DNA from: Bryopsis sp. KO-2023
Taxonomy: Eukaryota > Chlorophyta > Ulvophyceae > Bryopsidales > Bryopsidaceae
Length of the DNA: 64,000 bases
Assembly (NCBI GenBank): GCA_030272585.1
Contig: BSYQ01000001.1
Coordinates: 10,741,001-10,805,000, forward strand
Direction: 5' to 3'
A program made the position numbers and the translations under genes. A model generated the notes under the pieces. The model was given only the letters and a program-made list of their open reading frames with translations. It searched no databases and was not told the DNA's origin. Below are positions 24,380 through 36,242 of this stretch, piece by piece. Position 1 is the stretch's first letter. Every line of letters begins with the position of its first letter.

Positions 24380-25472
24380 CTGCATTGTCAAGCACCAACC
24401 AATTGAAAAAGCAACGCAACTCCCTTGGATGTGGCTTTTTTATCAATAAATGTTCTTGATACATCAAAGTGACCCTTCGCCTTCCCACCCGATAGCTCAC
24501 ATTTGTGGTTTCGATGCTAGCCTGACAGGAGCATTTGGATGGGCACTGCCAGTGCGTTTTCTTGGGATCACCCGCCCTTTGCCTTTGGAACACGACACCA
24601 ACATCGTCCGAAAATCACGTGTATTGACAAGAGATCGCTCAGCCCAATCAAGCCAATAGTGCAAGAATCTGTTGTAGTTCTGTTATTGTTTATTGTTCAT
24701 GGCTTTTTGTCCCCATGGTTTTTTGTCCGCCGTTGTTGTCCCCTTGTTGTGAAGCATAGATGAGTTTCAGTAGGTAGCTGGCTACTGAATCCCATTTTTC
24801 AGACCCAATTAACAGAAACAAAGGAGCCCTATTTCTCTCTTCATCCCAAATAACCCGCACACTTGGCGGCTGAGGTCCATTTTCAAACCACGTAAAGAGG
24901 CCTTAATCTGTCTGGTAACACCACTAACAGAACCCCGCAATGCATGAAGCCAAGATCACCAAGCAAAACACAAAGTTTCTGTGTCAAGAAGCCAATAAAA
25001 TACAATTACATTCATATACGAATCAAAAACCCAACCGGCTGCACTCCATAATTTCCCCTTGCCCTTGCTTGCCCATATCACCACTCTCCATCAACACCAA
25101 ACCCATCTAAACAAAGAAACAACGCTCTCGTGAATCGCTGGCGCCTTGACTACATCCTACACAAACTGGATCAGATGTATTTCTTTCGAAACTCTTTCCT
25201 TTTATACATAACACTCATTAGGATGGACACAATCACCCTGAGGGCAAAGACACTCTTCTTGTGCGAGTCGAGCGTGGCTCGAACCATAGACCTCTTCCTC
25301 CCCCCCAAAAAACCACATTTGTTCTCTTCCAACAAAATCACACTCGACCTCTCTCCGTTTCTCAACCTTTTGCCTTTCTTCATCAAAGGCATCCACAATG
25401 ACACTCCTTTCTTCCCACATTACACCCCCATAATTTCCCCCCCAGATCATCAACCTTTTGTTCGGTTGGGTA
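24380..25472. other. intergenic or 5' region, no gene recognised
   Basis: Holds the unresolved start of the FIH-like gene (possible exon near 24450-24590) and then about 800 bases of AT-rich sequence with C-tracts. Open frames around 25130-25500 on both strands have no recognisable similarity. Confidence 0.4.
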
Positions 25473-27723
25473 TTAAACCGCCACTGCTTGACGGAGGACC
25501 CTAAGCAGCCCGAATCTCTTGGCCACCAGAAGCACCATCACAGCCCCAGCAAAACACAAAACAGCGCCGGCAGCTATTTCCGCATTGCCGAGCTCTTCTT
25601 CACCAACAGGGCCATCGGCTTCATTCTCAGCTGGATTGTTGTTCGGTTGGACCTTGTTCTTCACCCAGCGCCCTGTCTTTCCCAGAAAGTCGCCCACATG
25701 ATCTCCAGCTTTTGAAACACCTTCGCCGGCAGCTTCCAAACCCTTTCCGATATCATGGATGAGCGACTGGAGGGGGTTCATCGCTTCCTCCACCTGGAAA
25801 CCCCCAGAAATTGACTGAGGGGAAATTTTCAAGAAGGCAGCATTGATGAGAGCAGACCACCCACAGCAATATATCAAAAACTAAATTCAGATTTAACGAT
25901 TGCGAGAATTCCAGGGGCAATAAACTTTGATGGGTTCAGTCGAGCGGCTACTTATCCCTCTTAACAATTCACAGACCCCACAATGATACACATTGTTGGG
26001 TTTGATGTTAAAAATTGCCAGAATTTGCGACGGAGGACAGGGACTCCTAGAAATAGGAATGCATGTCGATCAATAGTCACCTCCTCCTCAGCCACATCTT
26101 CAATCACTGGTGCAGGAAGCAGTGGACGGCGAGGATATTGAAGCAGCTCAATCTCAACGCCCTGGATTTCACAGAGAAAGTGTTTCAACAGGCATTCCCA
26201 GAAGACACATGTAACAAGCCAAACAGGATGGAAGCAATCGTTTTCAAGAAAACGATCAGCGGAAACAATTGATGCAACGCTTGCCTTATTCTTGGCCAAG
26301 TGTCCGAACATGCTGTTGAGTTCATCATCGTCCTTGAGTGCATCAATCAGCTCCTTTTGCATACTCGGCCTTGAAAGCTGGAATTTCCACATTCACACAT
26401 TCATTGTTATGAACATACAGAATAGAAGTCTCCATGGACAACTTCCAGGATCAACGCAGAAAATAGAGCTAAAACAATATATCTATCAAGCATGGGCATC
26501 CACATGCCGGCCAGGGAAAACTTGTCTACCAGTCTTCCAGCCACCATGCATTTTCGGGGAAAACTTGAGCAAATTCAGGGTGCCATAGCAATTCTGGACT
26601 GACCAGCCTTTCAGTGATGCCTGCCAAAGCCTCCATTTGGCTGGATGCGACTGATGAGGAGCTGCTGCTGGGTTGTGCAACATTGGAGCGGTCGATAATA
26701 GCATCAGCATCCTCGCCAAAACTTTCAATGCTCTCGACATCGTCACTCTGCTGCACGCCCCTGCCATGGAAAAAAAATAAATAAGAAAATCACCTGCTGC
26801 ATTGTCCATACAGATTTTAAAGGTGGTTCAAAGTGGACTACACATCATGATCAACTGTTTAAATTTCAAGGATTTTTTCTACTTAAAAAAATAGAGTAGA
26901 GTGTTACTAGGCCTTTTTATGGGACATTGAATTATTAAGATAATTGGCTAGTACTTACGCTTGGGTGATCCCCATAATATCCTCAATGCCCTCCTTGACT
27001 TCTTCCTTGTTGAAATTCACAACATCTCCCTCCATGTTGAAGGAAAGCCATTCTTCCTGCTGCCCCAAAACGAATCATCATCTACCCCCAATTTTTTCCT
27101 TTTTTTCTCTTGCAAAAATATCGTGTCCCAAAATGTAGACATTTTTACTAAGAAAAATTTCCAGCGATGATGGTGTAGAACAGAGACTTGTAATAAGTGG
27201 AAGAAATCCCCCCAGAAATATTATTGTTGCACTGAAGTGGGGGAATATTTTTTCAAAAAGTCGTCTCGGGGACCTCGCCACTGGTTGGACGGACTTACCG
27301 AGCCATCTTCGATACCCTCCTCGATGGGACCTCTTCGACCGTCAACCTAAATAGAAGTCAGCTATATTCGTCACTTTATTCACCAGCTTCACAGACAGTG
27401 TCAAAATAGATCCACCACATTCTGTCCTGCAAAAGGCGTCTTAATCCCCAACGAACCCTATTTCAACGTGCTGCGATCGAAAACCCTCACAGCTACCTCA
27501 ACTGGCTCCTCGATAGATTTCGAGTTGCGAAAGCGCAACGCCCACCGATTTCGACCAGCTAAGATACCCAGCATTTTCTTTCTTGATCCCTTGCACATAC
27601 CACTTTGGCGACGCGAGACGGGCGAACGCGAGCGTGGCTCTCTGTGCTGGAGGTGGTCGCGGCTGCAGCCCCTGCGGCAACCCCAGCTCCAGCTCCAAAT
27701 CTGATTGCTCCGAAACGAAACAT
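25473..27723 (-). CDS. unrecognised acidic protein with a C-terminal membrane segment
   Basis: Exons are suggested by open frames that splice in phase. They include ones ending IEEPVE (about 27500), VDGRRGPIEEGIEDGS (about 27345-27300), EEWLSFNMEG...MGITQ (about 27060-26962), a Ser-rich acidic one (26759-26525), ELIDALKDDDELNSMFGHL (about 26385-26292), and IELLQYPRRPLLPAP (about 26175-26085). The last exon is 25793-25473. It encodes an amphipathic segment (IHDIGKGLEAAGEGVSKAG), a linker, then a hydrophobic helix (AEIAAGAVLCFAGAVMVLLV) and a short basic tail. The start may be the ATG at 27723 (Ala/Gly-rich leader) or 27574; the first join is unclear. I do not recognise the family. A tail-anchored or organellar membrane protein is possible. 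Confidence 0.5.
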
Positions 27724-28895
27724 GGTTGCGCGAGTCGACGACTTCACACACACAAGGAGTTCTTTTAATTTCGACGAGTTGTAAAAAAGGTGTTTGCCGT
27801 GTTTAAACTCCACACCCAGCGTTCGTGTTGCGATGTGTTTGGAAAGGTAAGGCTGAGTCACGGATCAACGGGAAGGTTCTATCAAAATGCCAAAATGATG
27901 ACGAGATTTGCGTTAATCCACCTGCCGTCGTGGTGTAAGGTGGGAGCCAGTCAGTACTTGAGGGTGAAATGATTTTTGGATTCCCCCCATTCTTTGACCC
28001 GTGTTGTGTTTTGTTGGTGGGCTGGATTTCACACACTTGCTGCCTCTTGTGTCAAATTGGTTGCAGAAAGGGGTTTTCCTGGAATAATGCAACCAAAGCC
28101 TTAACCGTCGAGTACCTAACTGTCGTTCTCATCCACCCATTTTCTGTTTGTGCAAAAAGTAGATTGTCTAGTGTGTATGGTGAGGAAGTTACATTGAGAG
28201 GTCACAGGAGTTGATGATATGATATCGCTTTGGCAACCATCCAAACAATGATTGAAGAATGGTTTTGGGAAGAATTTGTCCCACAATCTTCACAAACCAA
28301 CAATACATCTGTAAATAAGAAACGTTTTTTTTTTGAAGCCAAACGCTTTTTTTCAGTGTTTCAGGCAAATTTCCACGCCTCTTGTTGCGAATTGAAAGTA
28401 TCAGATGGTTTCCCAAAAGAATGAAGGAACAATACAATACAGAAGCATTATCTTCCAACAAGGAATGCTCAAGCTTGAAACTCATTTTTAAAAGAAAGAA
28501 ATTCTTCGAGGTCTCAATAGAACTTACCAAAGTACCCAAAAAAGTGCTGGTACAGTATTACCTAAAATCTTGATGACAAGAACTCCACTGTCCAAAGAAC
28601 TGAAATCAAAATCTGTGAAATATTTCAACAAAGACCAAGCCTTCCAGTTTCTAACCATGTTCATGACCAGCTCCAACAATTGCACATAAAGTAAAAAGGT
28701 AAAAAGGTACTTCGGCTTCATGGTAGCTTATGCATCCGATAGACACATTGGAAAAGAACTGAATTATAAATCAAAACTAAATCAAAACAAAAATGTATGG
28801 AAATCGAGTCTTCCTCATCTAATCTTGGACCGCCTCATCAGCAACATAGTCATTCACTACTTATTTACTGGAACCATAGTCTTGTGATGGCAGCT
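27724..28895. other. intergenic spacer, no gene recognised
   Basis: AT-rich DNA between the acidic membrane-protein gene and Asp-rich gene A. The short frames here show neither family similarity nor consistent splice phases. Confidence 0.4.
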
Positions 28896-30756
28896 TTAAC
28901 CATAATTCCTGACACAAAATCATAGATGAGTCAGCAAACAGCAAGCAATGCACTCCAGCAAGAAAAAGAACACAGATACAATTAAGCGCACACACTCACT
29001 TCGATGGCACTGGCTCCGCAGGACCGAATTTCCTGGAGGGGTGAAGAATGTCACGAGTATCATCATCCCCATCGTCAGAGTCGTCATCCTCATTTTTCAC
29101 AGGGAGGCCGTTTGAGAAAAGTGGCCTGCGGGTGTCGTCATCCCCATCATCTGAGTCATCATCCTCATTCTTCAGGGGCCGACTGGTGTCATCATCCCCA
29201 TCATCTGAGTCATCATCCTCATTTTTCACGGGCGAGAGATTCCCAAAGAGAGGCATTCTGGTGTCATCATCTCCATCATCTGAGTCATCATCCTCATTCT
29301 TCAGGGGCCGACTGGTGTCATCATCCCCATCATCTGAGTCGTCATCCTCATTTTTCACAGGGAGGCCGTTTGAGAACAAGGGCCTGCGGGTATCATCATC
29401 GCCATCATCGGAGTCATCATCCTCGTTCTTAACAGGTGTCCCAAAGAGAGGCATTCTGGTGTCGTCATCTCCATCATCAGAGTCGTCATCCTCATTCTTG
29501 ACAGGGAGGCCATTCGAGAACAAGGGCATGCTGGTGTCATCATCCCCATCATCGGAGTCATCATCCTCATTCTTCATGGGCGAGGCATTCCCAAAGAGAG
29601 GCCTTCCAGTGTCATCATCTGAGTCATCATCCTCATTCTTCAGGGGCCGACTGGTGTCATCATCCCCATCATCTGAGTCATCATCCTCATTTTTCAGGGG
29701 CCTGCTGGTGTCATCATCCCCATCATCGGAGTCATCATCCTCATTTTTCACGGGGAGGCCGTTTGAGAAAAGTGGCCTGCGGGTGTCATCATCTCCATCA
29801 TCGGAGTCATCATCCCCATTCTTGGTGGGTGAGGCATTCCTAAAGAGAGGCCTTCTGGTGTCATCATCGTCCCCTTCACCCTCTGAGTCATCATCCCCGT
29901 TATCCATGGGGATGCCGTTAGAGAAAAGAGGCCTGCGGATGTCATCATCGTCGCCTTCACCTTCAGAATCGTCGTCTTCGTTCTTGGCTGGGAGGACACC
30001 AGCCAACCCAACCCACCTCTGCTGTCCCTTGTAGGGCCCTGAAAGAAAAAGATTGAACATGAAATGCTGTAATCCCCCTTGTCCCCACAAAAGCGCGCTG
30101 TTCCTCTCAGTCTCCAAGCGGTGGAATGTGCCCCTTTCCCGTGCAGAGGCCTGAAGCAGATCACCTTTCTAAGAACTACCGCGCGAAGCATATGCATACA
30201 CAATCACACCGCCCCAATAGAAACCAAATGTATTTGAAAACATAGTTTTGTCTCGCAGCCCATACGCGAGCCGACTGCAGCATCCATAATGCCTACTTCG
30301 ATCTCAGTGATCTATGCAATTGATAAGAAGAACAAAACCAAGAGGGGCGAAACCGCCTTACCTGACGAAGCGACCAGCTGTTGCAGGGACTCCTCTGTGA
30401 ATCCGGCGACTCCAGCAACTGCGCGAAAACAAAGCTGCACAATCAGAAGCAGCAAACGATAGCTACATTCGGGATTCCCAGTACCCACATGCAAAAGCAA
30501 CGAAAACTCCCCCCCAAAGAAACCGTTGGCTCTACGACCGAAGAACGCAGGAGGTCAGCCGCAAAAGTCACTTCTGTATTCCAACTGCTCGATTGTCGCA
30601 AGATCCGTCCAGACGAAAAAAAATTGGTCCTCGACAAGTTGTAGATCTACAACTCTACCCAACTCCACCCAGACGAGCAGTGCAACGAACGATCGAAAGC
30701 TCACCACATGCCGAGAGGAAAATTGCTGCGAGAATGGACACAATGGAGCCGCGCAT
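28896..30756 (-). CDS. secreted Asp-rich tandem-repeat protein A
   Basis: Four exons on the minus strand: 30756-30705 (52 bases), 30418-30362, 30038-29000 and 28908-28896 (TAA). They total 1161 bases and 386 residues. Exon 1 is a signal peptide (MRGSIVSILAAIFLSACG). Exon 2 gives a short leader (GFTEESLQQLVASS). Exon 3 is a run of acidic repeats: a core RRPLFSNGLPVKNE followed by DDDSDDGDDD, with a short form SRPLKNEDDDSDDGDDDT interspersed. The end reads RKFGP and then a very short tail. Asp makes up a large share of the mature chain, so it should bind Ca2+ or basic partners; that is inference. Protein B at 60947-62713 has the same exon plan and core. I know no named family for it. Confidence 0.82.
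29048..29990 (-). repeat. tandem repeat array within Asp-rich gene A
   Basis: About 14 imperfect units of two lengths (short about 54 bases, long about 75-81 bases) code for (S/R)RPL cores separated by DDDSDDGDDD. Neighbouring units are nearly identical at the DNA level, as expected under unequal crossover. The two units closest to the N-terminus carry a different spacer (DDDSEGEGDDDD). Confidence 0.85.
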
Positions 30757-31396
30757 CTTGGCTGCTGTGTGGTTGTGAAGATGAAGGAAGAACCCGAATA
30801 GCTGGTTGAGACACGAGTCGAGGAATGTTAAGAGGGGCGGCGCTGTGTCGACTCAGAGCAACGCACACCGGCCACCCACAGCAGGATCCGACCTCATCAC
30901 ATCATTCTAGGGAAACGCGGAATCCCAGACTGCAGTGATGATGGGACGACCAGTGAGTACCGTTTCCCCCCTATGTGCGGGGGAGAGTAGCAGTCGATCG
31001 GTTTCCCTTCGTTTCGCTGGGTGTTGGGTGAACTCGTTTCTGGGGTACGTGCAATGCCCAGTTGGTTGAACGATCGAGCAAATATGGTGGCTGTATAGGG
31101 ACGAGCTTGGAAACATATCACAGAAAAAGTTCATCGTTCTCGACTTCTCTACGGCGACGAAAACGAAACAGGAATGAATATGGAAACGCGTGGGAGAATA
31201 TTCGGAGCATTTGGCAACTTTCACACGGTTTCTCTCGTGGATCCAGATGGGACAAGGATTGAAGGGATGCTTGTGTTGCTTGGTTGACATTTTTTCCCCT
31301 TCGGTCATTTTTTCTTCCCTGTTCCACCGGTTTGAATCTCGAAAGGGCTGGTTTTGCCGACTTGCGTCCCATCTTTTCGCATCACCTTCGATTTTT
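30757..31396. other. upstream region of Asp-rich gene A, no gene recognised
   Basis: Contains the presumed promoter of the minus-strand Asp-rich gene A. A small plus-strand start (ATG ATG GGA then GTGAGT, near 30939) looks like a first exon but could not be joined to anything convincing. Confidence 0.35.
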
Positions 31397-31510
31397 TCAG
31401 GTTTGTCCAATCGCCACAATTTTCCCCACAATTTCCATCACCTCGGCAACAGCGTTTTGATATGGGTCAACAATGGGAATGGAGATTTCTTGCTTGACCA
31501 CTTGGCCTCT
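31397..31510 (-). CDS. possible terminal exon, perhaps of the ARID gene
   Basis: On the minus strand the acceptor GACCAG opens a 38-codon frame (RGQVVKQEISIPIVDPYQN, then an amphipathic helix AEVMEIVGKIVAIGQT) ending in TGA. It looks coding. The last confident ARID-gene exon at 32719-32417 ends in a sequence (GATAGG followed by GTGAGG) that could equally be a splice donor. The ARID transcript may therefore run on into this exon through one or more unseen exons. Confidence 0.3.
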   Translation of the reverse strand, partial: RGQVVKQEISIPIVDPYQNAVAEVMEIVGKIVAIGQT

Positions 31511-32416
31511 CTGGTCTTGCAATGAGGTCGATCAATTGAGTAAGAGTCCAAAAATTTCCAACAATGAAACGGCCTCCACCTCGCCCGCCAATCCCACTTT
31601 CGAAGAGGTTGGAGCTGGTAGCAGTGGACGAGGTGGGGAGAACAGATATCATGAGGTGGGTGTGACGTCCGGGAGGAAAAAATCGAAAATGTGAAGAAAC
31701 CGTTAAAAAAATGTTCAATCGAGAACTGCACATGTTTTCAAAAACAAAAAAACGTGGAGGAGAGAAAGGCTGAAAGAAAATTTCTAGTCCCATTTGTCAC
31801 CCCCACCCCCCCTTTCTGAGATAATGGAGTTAGGATGCTTAGGAGTCTTTTTGAATGTGCATTATCTTTGTTGTGATTCTCAGATGGTTTCCAGAGTCCG
31901 TCATGAAGGTGATTTCCTGCCAAGAGCTCTTAGGCAGTCGCTGGCCACTCTTACCGAACCAACAAATCAATACTTGGTAGTGATTGCCACATGCCAAGTG
32001 AACAATTGTCGGGCAAAATTCACCATTCGGTTGTGATTTTCTTCACCAGTGATCTCGTGGGTGAAATTGGGATTTCAGCACCCCACTCTTCGTTGCTTCA
32101 GAGAACAATGCGACAGATGTATCGAGAAGAGAATATATACTTTTTGATATTAATGAAGTCAATGTCCCTCAACATCAACTGTCAAGCACAAACAAAAGCA
32201 CATCCAAGAAAGACCATCGGCAACTGTTGTCGATGCTTCCTTCCTCAATGCCACTTGCTCGACCCCACACCCACCCAAAACCTACCAAAACCGCATCAGC
32301 GGTTCATCCTGTTTCCCCACCCTACTCATGCAATAATTAAGCCCATCCCACCCCCCCCCACCCTGGAAAAAGAAAAAGAATAATAAAAAAAGGATATTGT
32401 TTTTGAAAGGATCGCC

Positions 32417-35400
32417 TCACCCTATCACTACCCTATCTTCCTTCGCTTGCACCATGTCTAGCAACAATTCAAAGCATCGCCGGGCTTCCTCGGCAGATGC
32501 CTCAGTGGCTCTAAGTTTGGTTTGCTTTTCCAACAGTTGCTTTTGGTCGCGGGCGGCTTCCTTCTTCAATTTTGCTATCTCGGACAGGTGTTGCTTTCGT
32601 AACGTTGCGATTTTCCCTTCGTACAGCTCAGTGATTTTGGTCGCTACGTCTTGTTGCGGTGCTTGGTTAGGAGCAATTACAGGGGCTGGAGGCAAAAATC
32701 CTGATCGCGATGGTGCCACCTAGACAAACAAAACTTGATCAAATTAGCAAAAGAAATTGTACAGAAAAACGAGTTCTTGAACTATAAAAACTAATTCTCA
32801 CCGTTTTCCCAACGATGTTGATCAAGTGATTTTCCAACCAACGATGAAATAAACGTTCGCTTACAAGCAAAATTGCTGAATATAACAACTCCACAAAAGG
32901 AACAACTCCCAGGAAAGATTAAAAAAACAACACTTTGTGTTGTATAAATAACAAGCATCGCCCACCTGCACAACATTGTCGTCAGATCGTGGTGGGTTTT
33001 GCTCTCCTTGGGTTTGATGCCTATCTTCAAACTGAATTTTCCTGTCGCTCACGGATGGCTGTCCAGTGGTGTAGTGCTGCACCTGTGATTGCAGCCTGCC
33101 CCCATTTTTCTGCTCTGGTAGCACCACAACACCCTTCACGAAAAACCTCGGCCGCTCTTGAATCAGTCTACCTTGGGCTACGACTGGAGGAGCATTCTTC
33201 CCTGTCCGACATACGCACACAAGCCATCCACTCAACACAGGAATGAACAATCGTATACATGCTCTTGGTAAGCTGCAGTGGTTTTCCAGGTATCGGCACA
33301 AATACAGTGTTGTTTAACTGGGTTCTAAATAATCGAAGCAAAAAAAAAAAAAATGCAAAAGCAACAGAGTTTTCATGAAACAACATCAAAAAAGATGAGG
33401 AAAACAATATTCAAATTTTGAGGTATGATCTGTGGCTTTCAATAAACAAAAAAAAGAGCTACTGCAAAATTTCCTATCGATATTACCATTGCTGGAACGA
33501 TGCGTTCCTTCAGTGGTGTTGCAAAGTTCACTCAACGCAGCCGCCGCTGTATACTCATCAGCATCGCAAGGGAGGTCACGAAGCGGAGGAGAGGGATTGC
33601 CAACCAAAGCTTCCTTACCAGCAAGCCAGTCCTAAGCACCAAACCCTCATCACTCAATGTCATGACTAATTCTCTTTTCAGGCCAAGCATCCCCTTGAAA
33701 TTTAACATATTGACTTGAAATCGCCTCAGAAAGGTGGAAAAAATCAATAGGGAGAGGATCATGTAGTGAGTGCACCCTGGACTCTGTTGCTGAACTCGTA
33801 TTCTCCCAGCTTACCGGTGTTGCAAGCTGGCTGCCGGGTGAATCTGCAGCCTCGCAACGCTCCGCCTCACCAATGCATCCCCTTAACCAGCTAGGTGTTT
33901 GCTCCCCTGGTTCTTCATCCACTGGCCCCTTTACAGTCTCATCGTCCCTGTGGAGAGCAGCCATCCATCACCATTCATGCAACGCCCCAGCCAGTGCGAT
34001 CTGTTCGTTCAGGGGCTTTCTTCGGATTCTGAATGGAAAAACCTGTTTCTCGTACCCTAATCGAGCTTTTTTCACACAGCGCCAGGACCTCCGAATGCTT
34101 GAACGCTTCTTTCTAGGCACATGAACAGGCCTTCCAAAGAATGGAATGTCATTCTTTCGATCGGCAGAGGATGGTAACTCGTTTTCTTTGGACATGGCTT
34201 CAGAAGGATACCGCTCCTGTAACACCACATTCCTCATTAGTGTGCCAGGGGGATTTAGTGAAAGCAAAGCAAGCAAGCAACCAAACAATCGACCATCGAC
34301 AAAAAAAACCCACTTAATTGCACTGTCGGACGGTTGACATGAGGCTTTTATCCTTGATGTGATCATGTCAGTCACTTGAAATGTTTTCCAATGCTATGGA
34401 ATGCAGAAAAAATGCCACCTGAAGATGCTGGAAAAAGAAAAGAAAGGTGGAGATGGATCACTTTACTGGCCGCACCTTCTCGAGTTGCAAAAGACACTTG
34501 TCGTAAATCCTCTTGATGTGAAACGAGAGATTCGTCATAGAGCGCGGGGGGTCGAAATACCGTCCAATGGACGCCCACTTCTTCTCGCGACAAACCTACC
34601 GAGCAAAACCCCCACCCCCGCAAAAGTCAGCATTCGAATAACACCAAACTCGAAACGACATGCAATTTCTGTGAACGGCCATCCCGTGCATCCCCTTTCG
34701 CGTTTCCAACCCCAGTCACTTTTTTTTCATCAGAGAATAACACAATCCAAGACATGAAGATCGCATTCCAAAACGAGTGTCTCGCTGCAACTATAAAAAT
34801 GTGCGTACCCTATCCGAGCCGCCACGCGATCGCACCAGCCCCCATAGTTTCTCCAAATCCATTTCCTGCTTGTTGAAAACTGGGATCTGTCCAAGCGCCA
34901 CACAATTCACAATCACTTCAGATGTCCCCCACCCCTCCAAATTCGATCGGCGGCGGGAAATAATATCGACTCAGGCTGGTCCCGCATCCCAGATACGATA
35001 TCTGCAAGAAACTCTGTAAACCGCAGAGAGAAATAGCAGCTACATTCACTACCAGGTCCGAAATTGAGACAACCAATCCACTGCCCCACGCTGTTCGTCT
35101 CAGTCCTGGCTTTTCGCAGCATGCATTTCGGATCCACATCGTCCCTTTTCAACAGGTCATTCGCGGGGGAAAAAACATTCTCGCAAGCGAACAGATACTC
35201 ACAAGGCGCTCCGAACGGAACCCCCCCAAGCCAAACAAAATCGCTACACATCTGTTTTGCTCAACATCCAGCCCCGCAAAGGGAGAGATGGTCACGCGGA
35301 AAACATCGCGCTGGTGTCCGAAATCGCAAAGGCTTGCCGTGCAGGAGCACTGTACTCGAAAGCCCTACTATGCACCCAAAACGATACCTTCAATTCCTCT

Positions 35401-35474
35401 CCGCGCCGACGCCAAAAGGAGCGCAAGTCATCAAGAAAAGTGATGGAATCGGATGGAGCATTCGCGTCCACCAT
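32417..35474 (-). CDS. ARID (AT-rich interaction domain) DNA-binding protein
   Basis: Minus strand. Phase-0 exons 35474-35388, 34886-34809 and 34595-34476 build one ARID domain in order: FLDDLRSFWRRRGEEL, IPVFNKQEMDLEKLWGLV, RSRGG, KKWASIGRYF, then SFHIKRIYDKCLLQLE. Next is a basic exon from 34216 (RPVHVPRKKRSSIRRSWR), an acidic Pro-rich one near 33938-33815, one near 33190-32966, and a charged coiled-coil exon 32719-32417 (ITELYEGKIATLRKQHLSE). ARID proteins bind DNA and often belong to chromatin remodelling or transcription complexes; no second chromatin domain is visible. The ATG at 35474 puts the ARID almost at the N-terminus. A separate possible first exon lies near 35696-35656. Middle joins around 34000-33200 are unresolved, and the 3' end may extend to 31397. 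Confidence 0.75.
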
Positions 35475-35699
35475 CGTGGCATGCACCAATCACTCAACAG
35501 CGCTCGCAAAATCCGGTTGTCGCGTTTGATTGCAGCGGGGTGGATGTTTTTTCCCCTCGAGTTGCACAAAATTTGTGGGCCGTCGGAGAGAGTTGCAGAT
35601 TGCTGAACCGAGAATGAATTAGGTGCGGATGGGGAGAGCTGGCTGGAAAGTTACCTTTCCGATAAGGTCGGATGTTGTGACGTTGACATTGGACATGAC

Positions 35700-36240
35700 G
35701 TGCTGAGTGACTGAAACACACAAGATCTCTTTTTCGGGCTGGAAATGTATGAACGGGAAGCCCCCAGGCGTTCTACTGCCATCATCGACAGCATTTCAGC
35801 CATTCGGAGCCAGGGGAAAGACTCTCCCACCACAGCAAGTTCAAACCTGTGTGAGGATTGTGGCAAATATCGATTGTAGCAGGATTGATGACCCCTCCTC
35901 CAAGATGCTGTGATTTCATGTGTGGTAGGTGTTGGCTGACAGCATTTCAGAATGGAGTTCTGGGCAGTATGACTGATGCTGCCATTCCCTCCTTCATTGA
36001 GAAGCAAACACTGGTTTCTTTATCATCCAACAGGAGTTTGAACATCCAAAATCATACACCCCCTCTGCAACACAAAGTGCCAGCACTTCTCCACATCCCC
36101 CCCCCAAAAAAAAACAAACAATTTCATGGCCTCCCATTCCTTCCTATCAACTCCCACACTTCGTTAATCTAAGCATAGCGACATCATTCATTCCGGCAGT
36201 CAAGAACCAAACAAAAAGAGAAACATTATCAGAATGTGTG
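35700..36240. other. spacer between the ARID and helicase genes
   Basis: About 540 bases. A minus-strand stretch starting ATGTCCAATGTC (near 35696) and ending at a GTAACT donor could be an alternative first exon of the ARID gene. Nothing else is recognised. Confidence 0.3.
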
Positions 36241-36242
36241 CT

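Noticed and set aside
29004-30034. Long plus-strand His/Ser-rich frames across Asp-rich gene A
   Set aside because: They are antisense shadows of the GAT/GAC repeats. Only the minus strand has a signal peptide, matching splice phases and a paralogue.
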